A stretch of 12,683 nucleotides of DNA, from positions 1-12,683 of the forward strand of contig JBFEUI010000086.1 of the NCBI GenBank assembly GCA_041547565.1. Direction: 5' to 3'. A program made the translations under genes and the position numbers. This DNA comes from JBFEUI01 sp041547565. Lineage in GTDB: Bacteria; Pseudomonadota; Gammaproteobacteria; Thiohalomonadales; Thiohalomonadaceae. Shown one piece after another: positions 6,463-12,683 of this stretch (position 1 is its first letter; each line of letters starts with the position of its first letter). The notes beneath the pieces are model-generated. The model was not told the origin of the DNA, did not search any database, and worked only from the letters and a program-made list of their open reading frames with translations.

Positions 6463-8307
6463 ATGACGCAGCGTTCAAACGACCGTTTTAATCCCCAGGT
6501 GTTTCTAAAAAACCTGACCGGCAGTCCGGGGGTCTACCGGATGTATGACGCCGGGGGTACGATCATCTATATCGGCAAGGCCCGTAACCTGAAAAAACGG
6601 GTCTCCAGCTATTTTCAGGGCAAGGACAAAAGCCCGAAGACCCGGGCGCTGGTGGACAATATCCACCACATCGAGGTGACGGTCACCCACACCGAGAACG
6701 AGGCGCTGCTGCTTGAAAACAATCTGATCAAGGCGCACCGGCCGCGTTACAACGTCCTGCTGCGGGATGACAAAAGCTACCCCTATATCTTCCTGTCGGA
6801 CGACGAATTCCCCCGTCTGGGCCTGCACCGGGGCAAGCGCACTGCACCGGGGCGCTACTATGGACCCTATCCGAGTGCCTCGGCTGTGCGCGAGAGCCTC
6901 AACCTGCTGCAAAAGCTGTTTCCTGTCAGACAGTGTGAGGAGAGTTTTTATCGTAACCGCAGCCGGCCCTGTCTGCAGTACCAGATAAAACGCTGTACCG
7001 CTCCCTGCGTCGGCCTTGTCGACCGGGAGGACTACCTTGAGGATGTGCGCCATGCCCGGCTGTTTCTGGAGGGCAAGGACAACCAGGTCATCGATGAACT
7101 GGTCAAACGCATGGAGGGGGCATCGGCAAAGCTGGAGTTCGAACAGGCTGCGCGCTATCGCGACCAGATTGCCAATCTACGCCGGGTGCAGGAGCGCCAG
7201 TATGTCATGGGTGCCGAGGGCGACCTGGATATCATCGCCACCGCCTATCAGGCGGGTGTCGGCTGTGTGCAGCTGTTTTTTATCCGTGGCGGACGCAACC
7301 TGGGGAACAAAACCTTCTTTCCGCATCATACGGGCCAATCTGATGGCGCTGAGATACTCAATGCCTTCATCTCTCAGTACTACCTGGGGGGGGACAGCCC
7401 GGGTGAAAGGGTGATACCGGGTGAAATACTGGTCAGCCACCTGCCCGAAGAGGCGGCACTGCTTGAGGAGGTGCTCAGTGGTCAATGCAGACACAAGGTC
7501 AGTCTGACGGCCAGGGTCAGGGGCGAGCGGGCGCGTTGGCTGGAACTGGCCATTACCAATGCCGAGCAGGCATTGGCCAGCCGTTTGGCCAACAAGGCAA
7601 ATCTGCTCACGCGATTTGAGGCGCTGCAGGAGGCCTTGGCCCTGGATGCCCTGCCGATGCGCATTGAGTGCTTTGATATCAGTCACACGATGGGTGAGGC
7701 GACGGTGGCCTCATGTGTCGTATTTGACACCAACGGGGCCGTCAAATCTGACTATCGGCGCTTCAACATCGAGGGTATCACCGCCGGTGACGATTATGCG
7801 GCCATGCACCAGGCCCTGAGCCGGCGTTTCAGACGCCTGATGGAAGGTGAGGGGAAAATGCCCGATATCCTGCTCATTGACGGCGGCAGGGGACAGCTGC
7901 ACCAGGCCGTAGAGGTATTGGCCGAGCTGCAGATCGCCGGCATCACGCTGGTGGGGGTGGCCAAGGGACCGTCGCGCAAACCCGGCCTCGAGCAGCTGTT
8001 TGTGCCTGGAGAGGATTCACCGGTTGTGCTGCCGGCCGATTCACCGGCACTGCACCTGATCCAGCAGGTCAGGGATGAAGCCCACCGGTTTGCCATTACA
8101 GGACATCGGCAGCGCCGCGCCAAGGCGCGGCGCAGTTCGCCGCTTGAGGGCATACCCGGTCTAGGTCCCAAACGCCGCCAGCTTCTGCTCAGACAGTTTG
8201 GCGGTTTGCAGGAGGTCTCACGCGCCGGTGTGGAGGACCTGTGCCGGGTAAACGGGATCAGTAAAGAGCTGGCACAGCGTATTTATGATACCTTCCACTC
8301 AGACTAG
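6463..8307 (+). CDS. uvrC: UvrABC system protein C, excision nuclease subunit
   Basis: The 614-residue protein has the full UvrC layout. The N-terminal GIY-YIG nuclease (G23-V-Y ... Y36-I-G, R42, and the EALLLEN region from E80) makes the 3' incision. Four cysteines (C158, C170, C178, C182) have the spacing of the iron-sulfur ligands reported for UvrC. A UVR domain at about 205-240 contacts UvrB. The RNase H-like nuclease for the 5' incision shows D405, D473 and H541 in FDISH, LIDGG and DEAHRF. Tandem helix-hairpin-helix motifs fill about 560-612. The protein acts in nucleotide excision repair in the cytoplasm. No clear Shine-Dalgarno precedes ATG 6463, but the N-terminus aligns well with the family. 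The upstream 151-bp gap holds a 12-bp palindrome at 6370-6381 but no convincing terminator. Confidence 0.98.
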   Translation: MTQRSNDRFNPQVFLKNLTGSPGVYRMYDAGGTIIYIGKARNLKKRVSSYFQGKDKSPKTRALVDNIHHIEVTVTHTENEALLLENNLIKAHRPRYNVLLRDDKSYPYIFLSDDEFPRLGLHRGKRTAPGRYYGPYPSASAVRESLNLLQKLFPVRQCEESFYRNRSRPCLQYQIKRCTAPCVGLVDREDYLEDVRHARLFLEGKDNQVIDELVKRMEGASAKLEFEQAARYRDQIANLRRVQERQYVMGAEGDLDIIATAYQAGVGCVQLFFIRGGRNLGNKTFFPHHTGQSDGAEILNAFISQYYLGGDSPGERVIPGEILVSHLPEEAALLEEVLSGQCRHKVSLTARVRGERARWLELAITNAEQALASRLANKANLLTRFEALQEALALDALPMRIECFDISHTMGEATVASCVVFDTNGAVKSDYRRFNIEGITAGDDYAAMHQALSRRFRRLMEGEGKMPDILLIDGGRGQLHQAVEVLAELQIAGITLVGVAKGPSRKPGLEQLFVPGEDSPVVLPADSPALHLIQQVRDEAHRFAITGHRQRRAKARRSSPLEGIPGLGPKRRQLLLRQFGGLQEVSRAGVEDLCRVNGISKELAQRIYDTFHSD

Positions 8308-8347
8308 GTTAAAATGAAGCTATGAGAAATTCGGTGCCCTCCAGACA

Positions 8348-8926
8348 ATGCGTTTGACTATTCCCAATATCCTGACCTTGCTGCGAATCGTACTTATCCC
8401 GGTATTTGTGATCTGCTACTACCTGCCGGTGAGCTGGTCAAATGCGGGGGCAACGGTGATTTTTGCCCTGGCCGCAGCAACCGACTGGTTGGATGGCTAC
8501 CTGGCACGCCGTCTGAAGGCAACCTCTGCCTTCGGCGCCTTTCTCGACCCGGTGGCAGATAAACTGATGGTCGCAACTGCGCTGGTGCTGATTGTGGCAG
8601 CCAACCCCACGCCGTTTGACGGGATCTGGCTGGCGATACCGGCCGCCGTTATCGTGGGGCGCGAGATCACCATCTCCGCCCTGCGCGAGTGGATGGCGGA
8701 GATCGGCTCCAGGGCGAAGGTGGCGGTCAGCATGGTGGGCAAGGTCAAGACCACCGCCCAGATGGCCTCGTTGATACTACTGCTGTACCAGGCTCCCGTG
8801 GCAGGCCTGCCCACCGTACACATCGGCTTTTTCATGCTCTACATTGCGGCGGCGTTGACCCTGTGGTCGATGGTGCTCTATTTGCGTGCAGCCTGGCCGG
8901 TTATCCAATCGGAGGAGACGAAATAG
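8348..8926 (+). CDS. pgsA: CDP-diacylglycerol-glycerol-3-phosphate 3-phosphatidyltransferase
   Basis: This 192-residue integral membrane enzyme makes phosphatidylglycerol phosphate from CDP-diacylglycerol and glycerol 3-phosphate, the committed step to phosphatidylglycerol and cardiolipin. The complete CDP-alcohol phosphatidyltransferase motif is present: D46-x2-D49-G50-x2-A53-R54-x8-G63-x3-D67-x3-D71. The N-terminus (MRLTIPNILTLLRI) is typical of PgsA, and several hydrophobic helices follow (about 8-26, 33-47, 70-86, 90-107, 130-150, 155-180). The start has only a weak ribosome site. The gene begins 40 nt after uvrC and is followed by the tRNA-Gly promoter, the usual neighbourhood in gammaproteobacteria. 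Confidence 0.97.
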   Translation: MRLTIPNILTLLRIVLIPVFVICYYLPVSWSNAGATVIFALAAATDWLDGYLARRLKATSAFGAFLDPVADKLMVATALVLIVAANPTPFDGIWLAIPAAVIVGREITISALREWMAEIGSRAKVAVSMVGKVKTTAQMASLILLLYQAPVAGLPTVHIGFFMLYIAAALTLWSMVLYLRAAWPVIQSEETK

Positions 8927-8947
8927 GCGAATTTTTGCCTGTAAGGG

Positions 8948-8975
8948 TTGACATATCAGCCTGCGTGAATAGAAT
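8948..8975 (+). promoter_or_regulatory. Sigma-70 promoter of tRNA-Gly with GC-rich discriminator
   Basis: A perfect -35 TTGACA (8948-8953), a 16-bp spacer and TAGAAT (8970-8975, 5 of 6) lie just after pgsA. The following AGGCGCGG is a GC-rich discriminator typical of stable-RNA promoters under growth-rate and stringent control. The expected transcription start near 8982 leaves a leader of about 12 nt before the tRNA at 8994. Confidence 0.8.
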
Positions 8976-8993
8976 AGGCGCGGTCTTGATGAT

Positions 8994-9069
8994 GCGGGAA
9001 TAGCTCAGCTGGTAGAGCACAACCTTGCCAAGGTTGGGGTCGCGAGTTCGAATCTCGTTTCCCGCTCCA
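8994..9069 (+). tRNA. glyW: tRNA-Gly (anticodon GCC)
   Basis: The 76-nt cloverleaf has an acceptor stem GCGGGAA/TTCCCGC, a D-loop with AGCTGGTAGA, an anticodon stem CAACC/GGTTG enclosing TTGCCAA (anticodon GCC), and a T-arm GCGAG-TTCGAAT-CTCGT with a G-T closing pair. The discriminator is T and the CCA end is encoded. The gene symbol is given by matching Escherichia coli synteny downstream of pgsA. Confidence 0.97.
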
Positions 9070-9080
9070 AATTCTGAAAA

Positions 9081-9106
9081 CCCCGGTCTGTTGACCGGGG
9101 TTTTTT
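9081..9106 (+). terminator. Intrinsic terminator after tRNA-Gly
   Basis: A perfect 8-bp stem, CCCCGGTC (9081-9088) with GACCGGGG (9093-9100), encloses the loop TGTT. It is preceded by AAAA and followed by six Ts (9101-9106). This is a textbook rho-independent terminator. It lies between the first and second tRNA of the cluster, so tRNA-Gly can be transcribed separately from tRNA-Cys. Confidence 0.93.
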
Positions 9107-9119
9107 CATATAAGACAAT
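9091..9119 (+). promoter_or_regulatory. Possible tRNA-Cys promoter overlapping the terminator
   Basis: TTGACC (9091-9096, 5 of 6) sits in the loop and 3' arm of the terminator stem. GACAAT (9114-9119, 4 of 6) follows after exactly 17 bp. Transcription would start near 9126, only a few bases before the tRNA-Cys 5' end at 9129. The -10 match is modest, so read-through from tRNA-Gly remains an alternative. Confidence 0.35.
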
Positions 9120-9128
9120 AGGATTTCT

Positions 9129-9202
9129 GGCTGGATGGCAGAGTGGCTATGCAGCGGATTGCAAATCCGTGTACCTCGGTTCGACTCCGGGTCCAGCCTC
9201 CA
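9129..9202 (+). tRNA. cysT: tRNA-Cys (anticodon GCA)
   Basis: The 74-nt cloverleaf has an acceptor stem GGCTGGA/TCCAGCC, an anticodon stem GCGGA/TCCGT (one G-T pair) with loop TTGCAAA (anticodon GCA), and a T-arm CTCGG-TTCGACT-CCGGG. The T discriminator and CCA end are encoded. It is the second tRNA of the conserved Gly-Cys-Leu trio. Confidence 0.96.
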
Positions 9203-9242
9203 TTTCCTTCCCCCTCATCCCCACCTGAACACCGCTTGAACA

Positions 9243-9261
9243 TGACGAGGATTGCTCGTCA
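9243..9261 (+). other. Hairpin downstream of tRNA-Cys
   Basis: A perfect 7-bp stem, TGACGAG (9243-9249) with CTCGTCA (9255-9261), encloses the loop GATTG. No T-run follows, so it is probably not an intrinsic terminator; it may help 3' processing or mark the end of the tRNA-Cys precursor. Confidence 0.35.
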
Positions 9262-9324
9262 CGTCGTGTAACTGTATCTGTCACACAACGCGATAGGTAC
9301 AACAGAATAGAGCGGTCAGCGGTG

Positions 9325-9353
9325 CTGAAACTTACCTGTTGTTTCGCTACAAT
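9325..9353 (+). promoter_or_regulatory. Promoter of tRNA-Leu
   Basis: CTGAAA (9325-9330, 4 of 6) and TACAAT (9348-9353, 5 of 6) are separated by 17 bp. The discriminator region AACGCGC after the -10 is GC-rich, as at the tRNA-Gly promoter. A start near 9360 gives a leader of about 15 nt to the tRNA at 9375. Confidence 0.55.
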
Positions 9354-9374
9354 AACGCGCACTTGACCTGCCCA

Positions 9375-9461
9375 GCCCGGATGGCGAAATTGGTAGACGC
9401 AAGGGACTTAAAATCCCTCGGTGGAAACACCGTGCCGGTTCGACCCCGGCTCCGGGCACCA
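9375..9461 (+). tRNA. leuZ: tRNA-Leu (anticodon UAA)
   Basis: This 87-nt class II tRNA has an acceptor stem GCCCGGA/TCCGGGC, an anticodon stem AGGGA/TCCCT with loop CTTAAAA (anticodon TAA), and a long variable arm built on CGGTG/CACCG. The T-arm is CCGG-TTCGACC-CCGG. The A discriminator and CCA are encoded. It is the third tRNA of the conserved trio. The 205 bases between it and the next start are AT-rich with several -10-like hexamers but no convincing complete promoter or terminator. Confidence 0.97.
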
Positions 9462-9666
9462 TTCTACTATTTCCTGTATATCAAGCCTTCCTGACCCATG
9501 TAGCATCCAACGTGCATACTCTGTGTGATACTCCCTATCGATATAAGACAAGTCCTTATGGATTGATATGGTGAATATACCGATGATGGTATAACGTAAT
9601 AACATATTTTTCCGGCACAAATTAAATCTGCATAATAATCCTGATAATAATTATGGAGTGAGCAAG

Positions 9667-10062
9667 ATGGCAGAGTTACGTTCAGAATTAATCTATGAAA
9701 CAGGTAACGCTGATATTGATTTACAACACCGCTACCTGGTTGATTTGATAAAGCGTATTCAGGGTGACCTGAAGCATGACACCCCGACTGAAGAAGCCAT
9801 GCCGCTGTTTGATGAGTTAATGAAGTACTCGCACTTTCACTTTGCCAGTGAAGAGAACATTATGCGAAAAAACGGTTACGATGAGCTGGCTACACATATC
9901 AACCAGCACCAAGCCTTTATTGAGCATTTTGAGGATAAATTGAAGGCGTTTCAAAAAGGGGATGAGGATGTCGACACCATATTTGAGTTTTTGATTGACT
10001 GGTTTGCCCTTCATACCTCGCATGATGACAAGAAATTTGCTGGTTTCTTGAACAACCAGTAG
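9667..10062 (+). CDS. Bacteriohemerythrin (single-domain oxygen-binding protein)
   Basis: The product is 131 residues from ATG 9667; an upstream in-frame GTG at 9658 is less likely because the Shine-Dalgarno GGAG (9655-9658) is 8 nt before the ATG. All seven ligands of the non-haem di-iron centre are present: H21, H58, E62, H77, H81, H116 and D121, with positions close to those of well-studied single-domain hemerythrins. The length is that of a stand-alone four-helix-bundle hemerythrin. Such proteins reversibly bind oxygen in the cytoplasm, for delivery to respiratory enzymes, storage or sensing, and are frequent in microaerophiles and sulfur oxidisers. The gene stands alone: it is convergent with the minus-strand module, with 193 bp between stops showing no strong terminator hairpin. 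Confidence 0.95.
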   Translation: MAELRSELIYETGNADIDLQHRYLVDLIKRIQGDLKHDTPTEEAMPLFDELMKYSHFHFASEENIMRKNGYDELATHINQHQAFIEHFEDKLKAFQKGDEDVDTIFEFLIDWFALHTSHDDKKFAGFLNNQ

Positions 10063-10255
10063 AGTTTCTGTGGAAGTGATAGTGTCGATTCATGACTGAT
10101 ATGAGGTGTGTGACGGTCTGGGAACCAATCGCCGGTGATATTACTTTGCGATAGAAGCCAAGAAACCCACCATCTTGACGAATACGTCGATATGCTATGT
10201 GCCGCCTGTAGGTCTTTGAGTATTGCTGGCCGAGTATTCGAACTGGAGCGTTCTG

Positions 10256-11986
10256 TCAGTCCTTCCAGAGATAAACCGCTTCAACACAGTTTCCCCGGTG
10301 CGTATAGTTGAGCTCCTCACATAACTCCTGCACCAGTTTGATGCCACGCCCACTGTGCAGATCGTGTTTGTTCTGCTCCTTTTTGAATGCAATGTAGTCA
10401 AACCCATCTCCGCTGTCCTCGACCTTAACCGCCAATTTGCCACCGTGATGGTGCGGCTGAATTTTGATGCTAATTTCGACAAAACCAGAACACACATCGG
10501 CCAGTCTTTTAGAGCGAAGTTCAAAATATTTTGCGAAACCTTCCGGTCCTGTTTTGAGGGAAGAGTCGAGTTTCAGAAGGCCGTGGTCAACAGCGTTGAC
10601 ATATAATTCCGTTATTACTGTGAATAAGGCTGCGCGATGCAGTTCCAGCCCCTGTAGTTCCTGAATTTGATTGATTAGAATCGGAACAGGGTCTGAGTTG
10701 GCAATGGTTTCACCGCGAAGGGCCAGTGAGAACTCACAGCTTCCTCCCGATACACTGTTGCTATACTCGGCACTCGCATTTGTTTGCGGTTTAAATGACC
10801 CGACATCGCTATCGTCGACCAGAGACAACTCCGGTACCAGTGGCACCTCCACCAGGCTGATGTCATCAGCCTGCGTGACATCACCGCAAAATTCAATCAA
10901 TGCCTTGTCGATGCGGTTGAATGCCGATACCTCTGTCGAGTCAGAGTGGATGCATTCATCAAGGCGAAGGCTGCCGAACAGTTCATTGCCCCTGTTGCGC
11001 GCCTCAATCAGGCCATCGCTGACAAGGATGATTGAGCAGCCCCGAACGTCAACCAGTCGCTCATGCATATGGTTGTATTTTTGTTCCTTGACGATACCCA
11101 ACGGGACGCTTCTTGCGCCAATGCGCTGATTGATGTTTCTTGTTTCCGGATCAATAAGCAATGCGTCGGGCATTCCACAATTAAACACCTTTACATAGCC
11201 AAGATCGTGGCTCACACAAAGATAGTGTGCGGCAAGGAACATACCTGTTGGTAAAAGCGTACAGAGCTTGTTGTTGACCGCCTCAATGATTTGTTCGCAC
11301 ACAAAGCCCTTGGCCGCCATGGTGCGGAATACCTCAGCCGTTGGCATGGCCCCCAATGCGGCTGAAAGCCCATGGCCTGTGAAATCACCAAGCAGAATGT
11401 GAAGGTCTCCCGCCGGCGAATAGGCGGTGAGAAGCACGTCGCCGCTAAAGTGTGTCGCAGACAATATCTTGGCCCGCAGGATGTCTAGCGCCACATTGTT
11501 TGCCACAACGGCCTGGCTGAACACCTTCCGCGCTATCTCCTGTTCGGTCACAAGGTGGTTATTGACCTCGCGAAGCTGGGAATGAAGTTCAAGAATGCGT
11601 TCCATGGCGTGAACTTTTGAACGCAGCACGGTGTGGCTGTAGGGCTTGGAGATAAAATCGTCACCGCCGGCCTCAATACATTGTGAAAGGGTCGTCTCGT
11701 CAGAGGCTGCGGTGATGAATAATACTGGTACAAACACATCTCCAGCGAGGGACTTGATGTGTTTGGTAGCCTCGATGCCATCCATGACCGGCATCTTCTG
11801 ATCCATGATAACGATATCCGGATGGTCAACCTGATAAAGCTGCACTGCCTGGCTGCCATTCTCCGCTTCAATGACCCGGTAGCCTAACTTGTTGAGCAGC
11901 GACAGCAGAATTTGCCGGCTTGCTGCATCATCGTCGGCGATAAGCGCTGTGTGTTTGGCGTGTGGGTGCTTTGGTGTTTGTTCCAT
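10256..11986 (-). CDS. HsbR-type response regulator: receiver, PP2C phosphatase and HATPase kinase
   Basis: The 576-residue protein is a three-domain partner-switch regulator. Residues 12-130 form a receiver with an acidic cluster D18-D19-D20, phosphoacceptor D62 (MDQKMPVMDG), T92 and K114. A helical linker at about 128-165 is followed by a PP2C/SpoIIE-like phosphatase (about 170-383) with metal-site motifs SGD183, D201-FTGHG and AD374-D375-IS. Residues about 430-572 form an anti-sigma-type HATPase with N-box E460-LYVN464, G1 D524-x-G526-x-G528 and G2 GRG546-548. This arrangement matches the HsbR proteins, which phosphorylate and dephosphorylate an HsbA-type STAS protein under control of receiver phosphorylation. 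The cognate STAS gene is immediately upstream (29-nt gap). The start at 11986 lacks a clear ribosome site, so translation may be coupled to the upstream gene. The output target is not in the window. Confidence 0.92.
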   Translation of the reverse strand: MEQTPKHPHAKHTALIADDDAASRQILLSLLNKLGYRVIEAENGSQAVQLYQVDHPDIVIMDQKMPVMDGIEATKHIKSLAGDVFVPVLFITAASDETTLSQCIEAGGDDFISKPYSHTVLRSKVHAMERILELHSQLREVNNHLVTEQEIARKVFSQAVVANNVALDILRAKILSATHFSGDVLLTAYSPAGDLHILLGDFTGHGLSAALGAMPTAEVFRTMAAKGFVCEQIIEAVNNKLCTLLPTGMFLAAHYLCVSHDLGYVKVFNCGMPDALLIDPETRNINQRIGARSVPLGIVKEQKYNHMHERLVDVRGCSIILVSDGLIEARNRGNELFGSLRLDECIHSDSTEVSAFNRIDKALIEFCGDVTQADDISLVEVPLVPELSLVDDSDVGSFKPQTNASAEYSNSVSGGSCEFSLALRGETIANSDPVPILINQIQELQGLELHRAALFTVITELYVNAVDHGLLKLDSSLKTGPEGFAKYFELRSKRLADVCSGFVEISIKIQPHHHGGKLAVKVEDSGDGFDYIAFKKEQNKHDLHSGRGIKLVQELCEELNYTHRGNCVEAVYLWKD

Positions 11987-12015
11987 ATGCCACTGGCACT
12001 TATGAGGGAGAATTG

Positions 12016-12324
12016 TCAGCTATTGATGCGGAAGAGGGCATCAAAGTTTGCGACGTTCAGTATTTTCATAATGTTGTCACTAGGGTGTTGCAACACGACA
12101 TTACCGTTATGTTCATCAGCAAATTCCTTGAGAACCAGCAACATCCCCAGTGCTGCGCTGTCCATATATTCGGTCTGGCTCAGGTCGACGACATAGGTAA
12201 TACCTGCGGCCTTTTCTGCTGAATAGGCATCGCGAAACTCCTTGTGCTTTGAGAAGTCAAAGCGGTCATGTACGTTTATAACCAGGTTTTTTCCATCATC
12301 GGATTTTTGTGAAGTTATCGCCAT
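12016..12324 (-). CDS. STAS-domain anti-anti-sigma factor (HsbA-type)
   Basis: This 102-residue protein is a single STAS domain. The phosphorylatable serine is S56 in Y53-M-D-S-A-A-L-G, the motif typical of SpoIIAA/HsbA-type proteins, followed by the MLLVLKEFAD helix and a C-terminal helix (about 83-98, IMKILNVANFDALF). In the known partner switch its phosphorylation state decides whether it binds an anti-sigma factor or another effector such as a diguanylate cyclase. A good Shine-Dalgarno (GAGGAA) precedes the ATG on the minus strand. The gene lies between the MCP-like gene (34-nt gap) and the HsbR-type gene, so the three are probably one transcript. Confidence 0.93.
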   Translation of the reverse strand: MAITSQKSDDGKNLVINVHDRFDFSKHKEFRDAYSAEKAAGITYVVDLSQTEYMDSAALGMLLVLKEFADEHNGNVVLQHPSDNIMKILNVANFDALFRINS

Positions 12325-12358
12325 TAGTGCTTCCTCTGAGGCTCAAGGCATTTTATTA

Positions 12359-12683
12359 TCAGAATAGTTCAACATCGCCTTCGTCCATAGACTCCTGGGC
12401 GACGGCTTTAGTTTCTCGCGTGTGCCAGGTGGCACGAATTTCCTGTATTCGGCCTACCAGTTCGGCGTAGGAGGCATTGAGGTTCCTGCTGCCAACCGGT
12501 TGTGCCAGCGCACTGCGATGATACTGCTCCACTTCCCTGTCAACTTCCTTTATATGGTTGACATGATCCTCCGCCGCCTCCAGTGCCTGGCGGGTAATAT
12601 CCTCAAACTGGAGTGAGCGGATCGCGTTCCCCACCTCCACTTTGACCTTTTCGCCGATGGAGGCCACCCTGGCCAGTCTTTCA
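12359..12683 (-). CDS. C-terminal part of an MCP-like/chemotaxis-related protein, cut by the right edge
   Basis: The frame is open from the right edge to the stop at 12359, giving 107 residues; the GTG at 12667 is internal, not a start. A helical segment with the motif AIRSLQFEDITRQ resembles the conserved LQFQDMTRQ-like segments of methyl-accepting-chemotaxis-like and related coiled-coil proteins. A second helical stretch (AELVGRIQEIRATW) and an acidic, conspicuous C-terminus (DEGDVELF) follow. The rest of the protein lies outside the window, so sensory and membrane parts cannot be judged. Its position upstream of the STAS and HsbR-type genes suggests it feeds signals to, or receives output from, that module. 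The MCP-like assignment rests on one motif and general helical character. Confidence 0.65.
   Translation of the reverse strand, partial: ERLARVASIGEKVKVEVGNAIRSLQFEDITRQALEAAEDHVNHIKEVDREVEQYHRSALAQPVGSRNLNASYAELVGRIQEIRATWHTRETKAVAQESMDEGDVELF

Noticed and set aside
9025..9228. A 67-codon plus-strand open frame
   Set aside because: It runs through tRNA-Gly, the terminator and tRNA-Cys; the sequence is explained by those RNAs.
9375..9461. tRNA-Leu 3' end as an attachment site of an integrated element
   Set aside because: No integrase gene and no repeat of the tRNA 3' end is found in the following 3.2 kb.
9408..9620. A 70-codon minus-strand open frame
   Set aside because: It overlaps tRNA-Leu and its product contains the familiar false EPGSNRHG-type peptide translated from tRNA genes.
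9610..9636. Possible sigma-54 promoter before the hemerythrin gene (GGCAC followed by CTGCA)
   Set aside because: The distance between the GG and GC elements is 14 nt, not the required 10.
10671..11129. A 152-codon plus-strand open frame
   Set aside because: It is antisense to the phosphatase domain of the HsbR-type gene, whose motifs are clearly real on the minus strand.

Overview
The window looks like chromosomal DNA of a sulfur-oxidising gammaproteobacterium (Chromatiales/Sedimenticola-like or a related free-living or symbiotic lineage). Two things point there. One gene encodes a small exported Gly/Tyr/Pro-rich protein of the sulfur globule protein type. The order uvrY-uvrC-pgsA-tRNA-Gly-tRNA-Cys-tRNA-Leu matches the classic gammaproteobacterial arrangement known from Escherichia coli. 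Species cannot be fixed from the sequence alone.

Layout. (1) Positions 1-1228: a gene tail off the left edge, a small exported Gly/Tyr/Pro-rich protein, then a sulfur globule-type protein with four tandem 30-bp repeats, followed by a 49-bp REP-like imperfect palindrome. (2) Positions 1263-5558: five tightly spaced plus-strand genes (gaps 18-42 nt): an exported LolA/DUF4412-like protein, a ParA/MinD-type ATPase, a membrane-anchored TPR protein, a single-pass membrane coiled-coil protein, and a dynamin-like GTPase with two membrane helices. This is the most unusual part of the window: an apparent cytoskeletal and membrane-remodelling cassette beside genes for a structural protein of an extracytoplasmic inclusion. 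(3) Positions 5670-9461: uvrY (GacA-type response regulator, TTG start), uvrC, pgsA, and tRNA genes for Gly(GCC), Cys(GCA) and Leu(UAA). The Gly and Leu tRNAs have recognisable promoters with GC-rich discriminators. An intrinsic terminator follows tRNA-Gly, and a possible tRNA-Cys promoter overlaps it. (4) Positions 9667-10062: bacteriohemerythrin. (5) Positions 10256-12683, minus strand: a phosphorelay/partner-switch module running in from the right edge: the C-terminus of an MCP-like protein, an HsbA-type STAS anti-anti-sigma factor, and an HsbR-type protein (receiver, PP2C phosphatase, HATPase).

How the parts may work together. The minus-strand module has the components of a partner switch: phosphorylation of the receiver would control the phosphatase/kinase, which in turn sets the phosphorylation state of Ser56 on the STAS protein. 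The uvrY-uvrC-pgsA-tRNA block is housekeeping. The five-gene cassette could position, segregate or remodel a membrane-bounded cargo. Sulfur globules are the obvious candidate because of adjacency and shared strand, but that link is inference.
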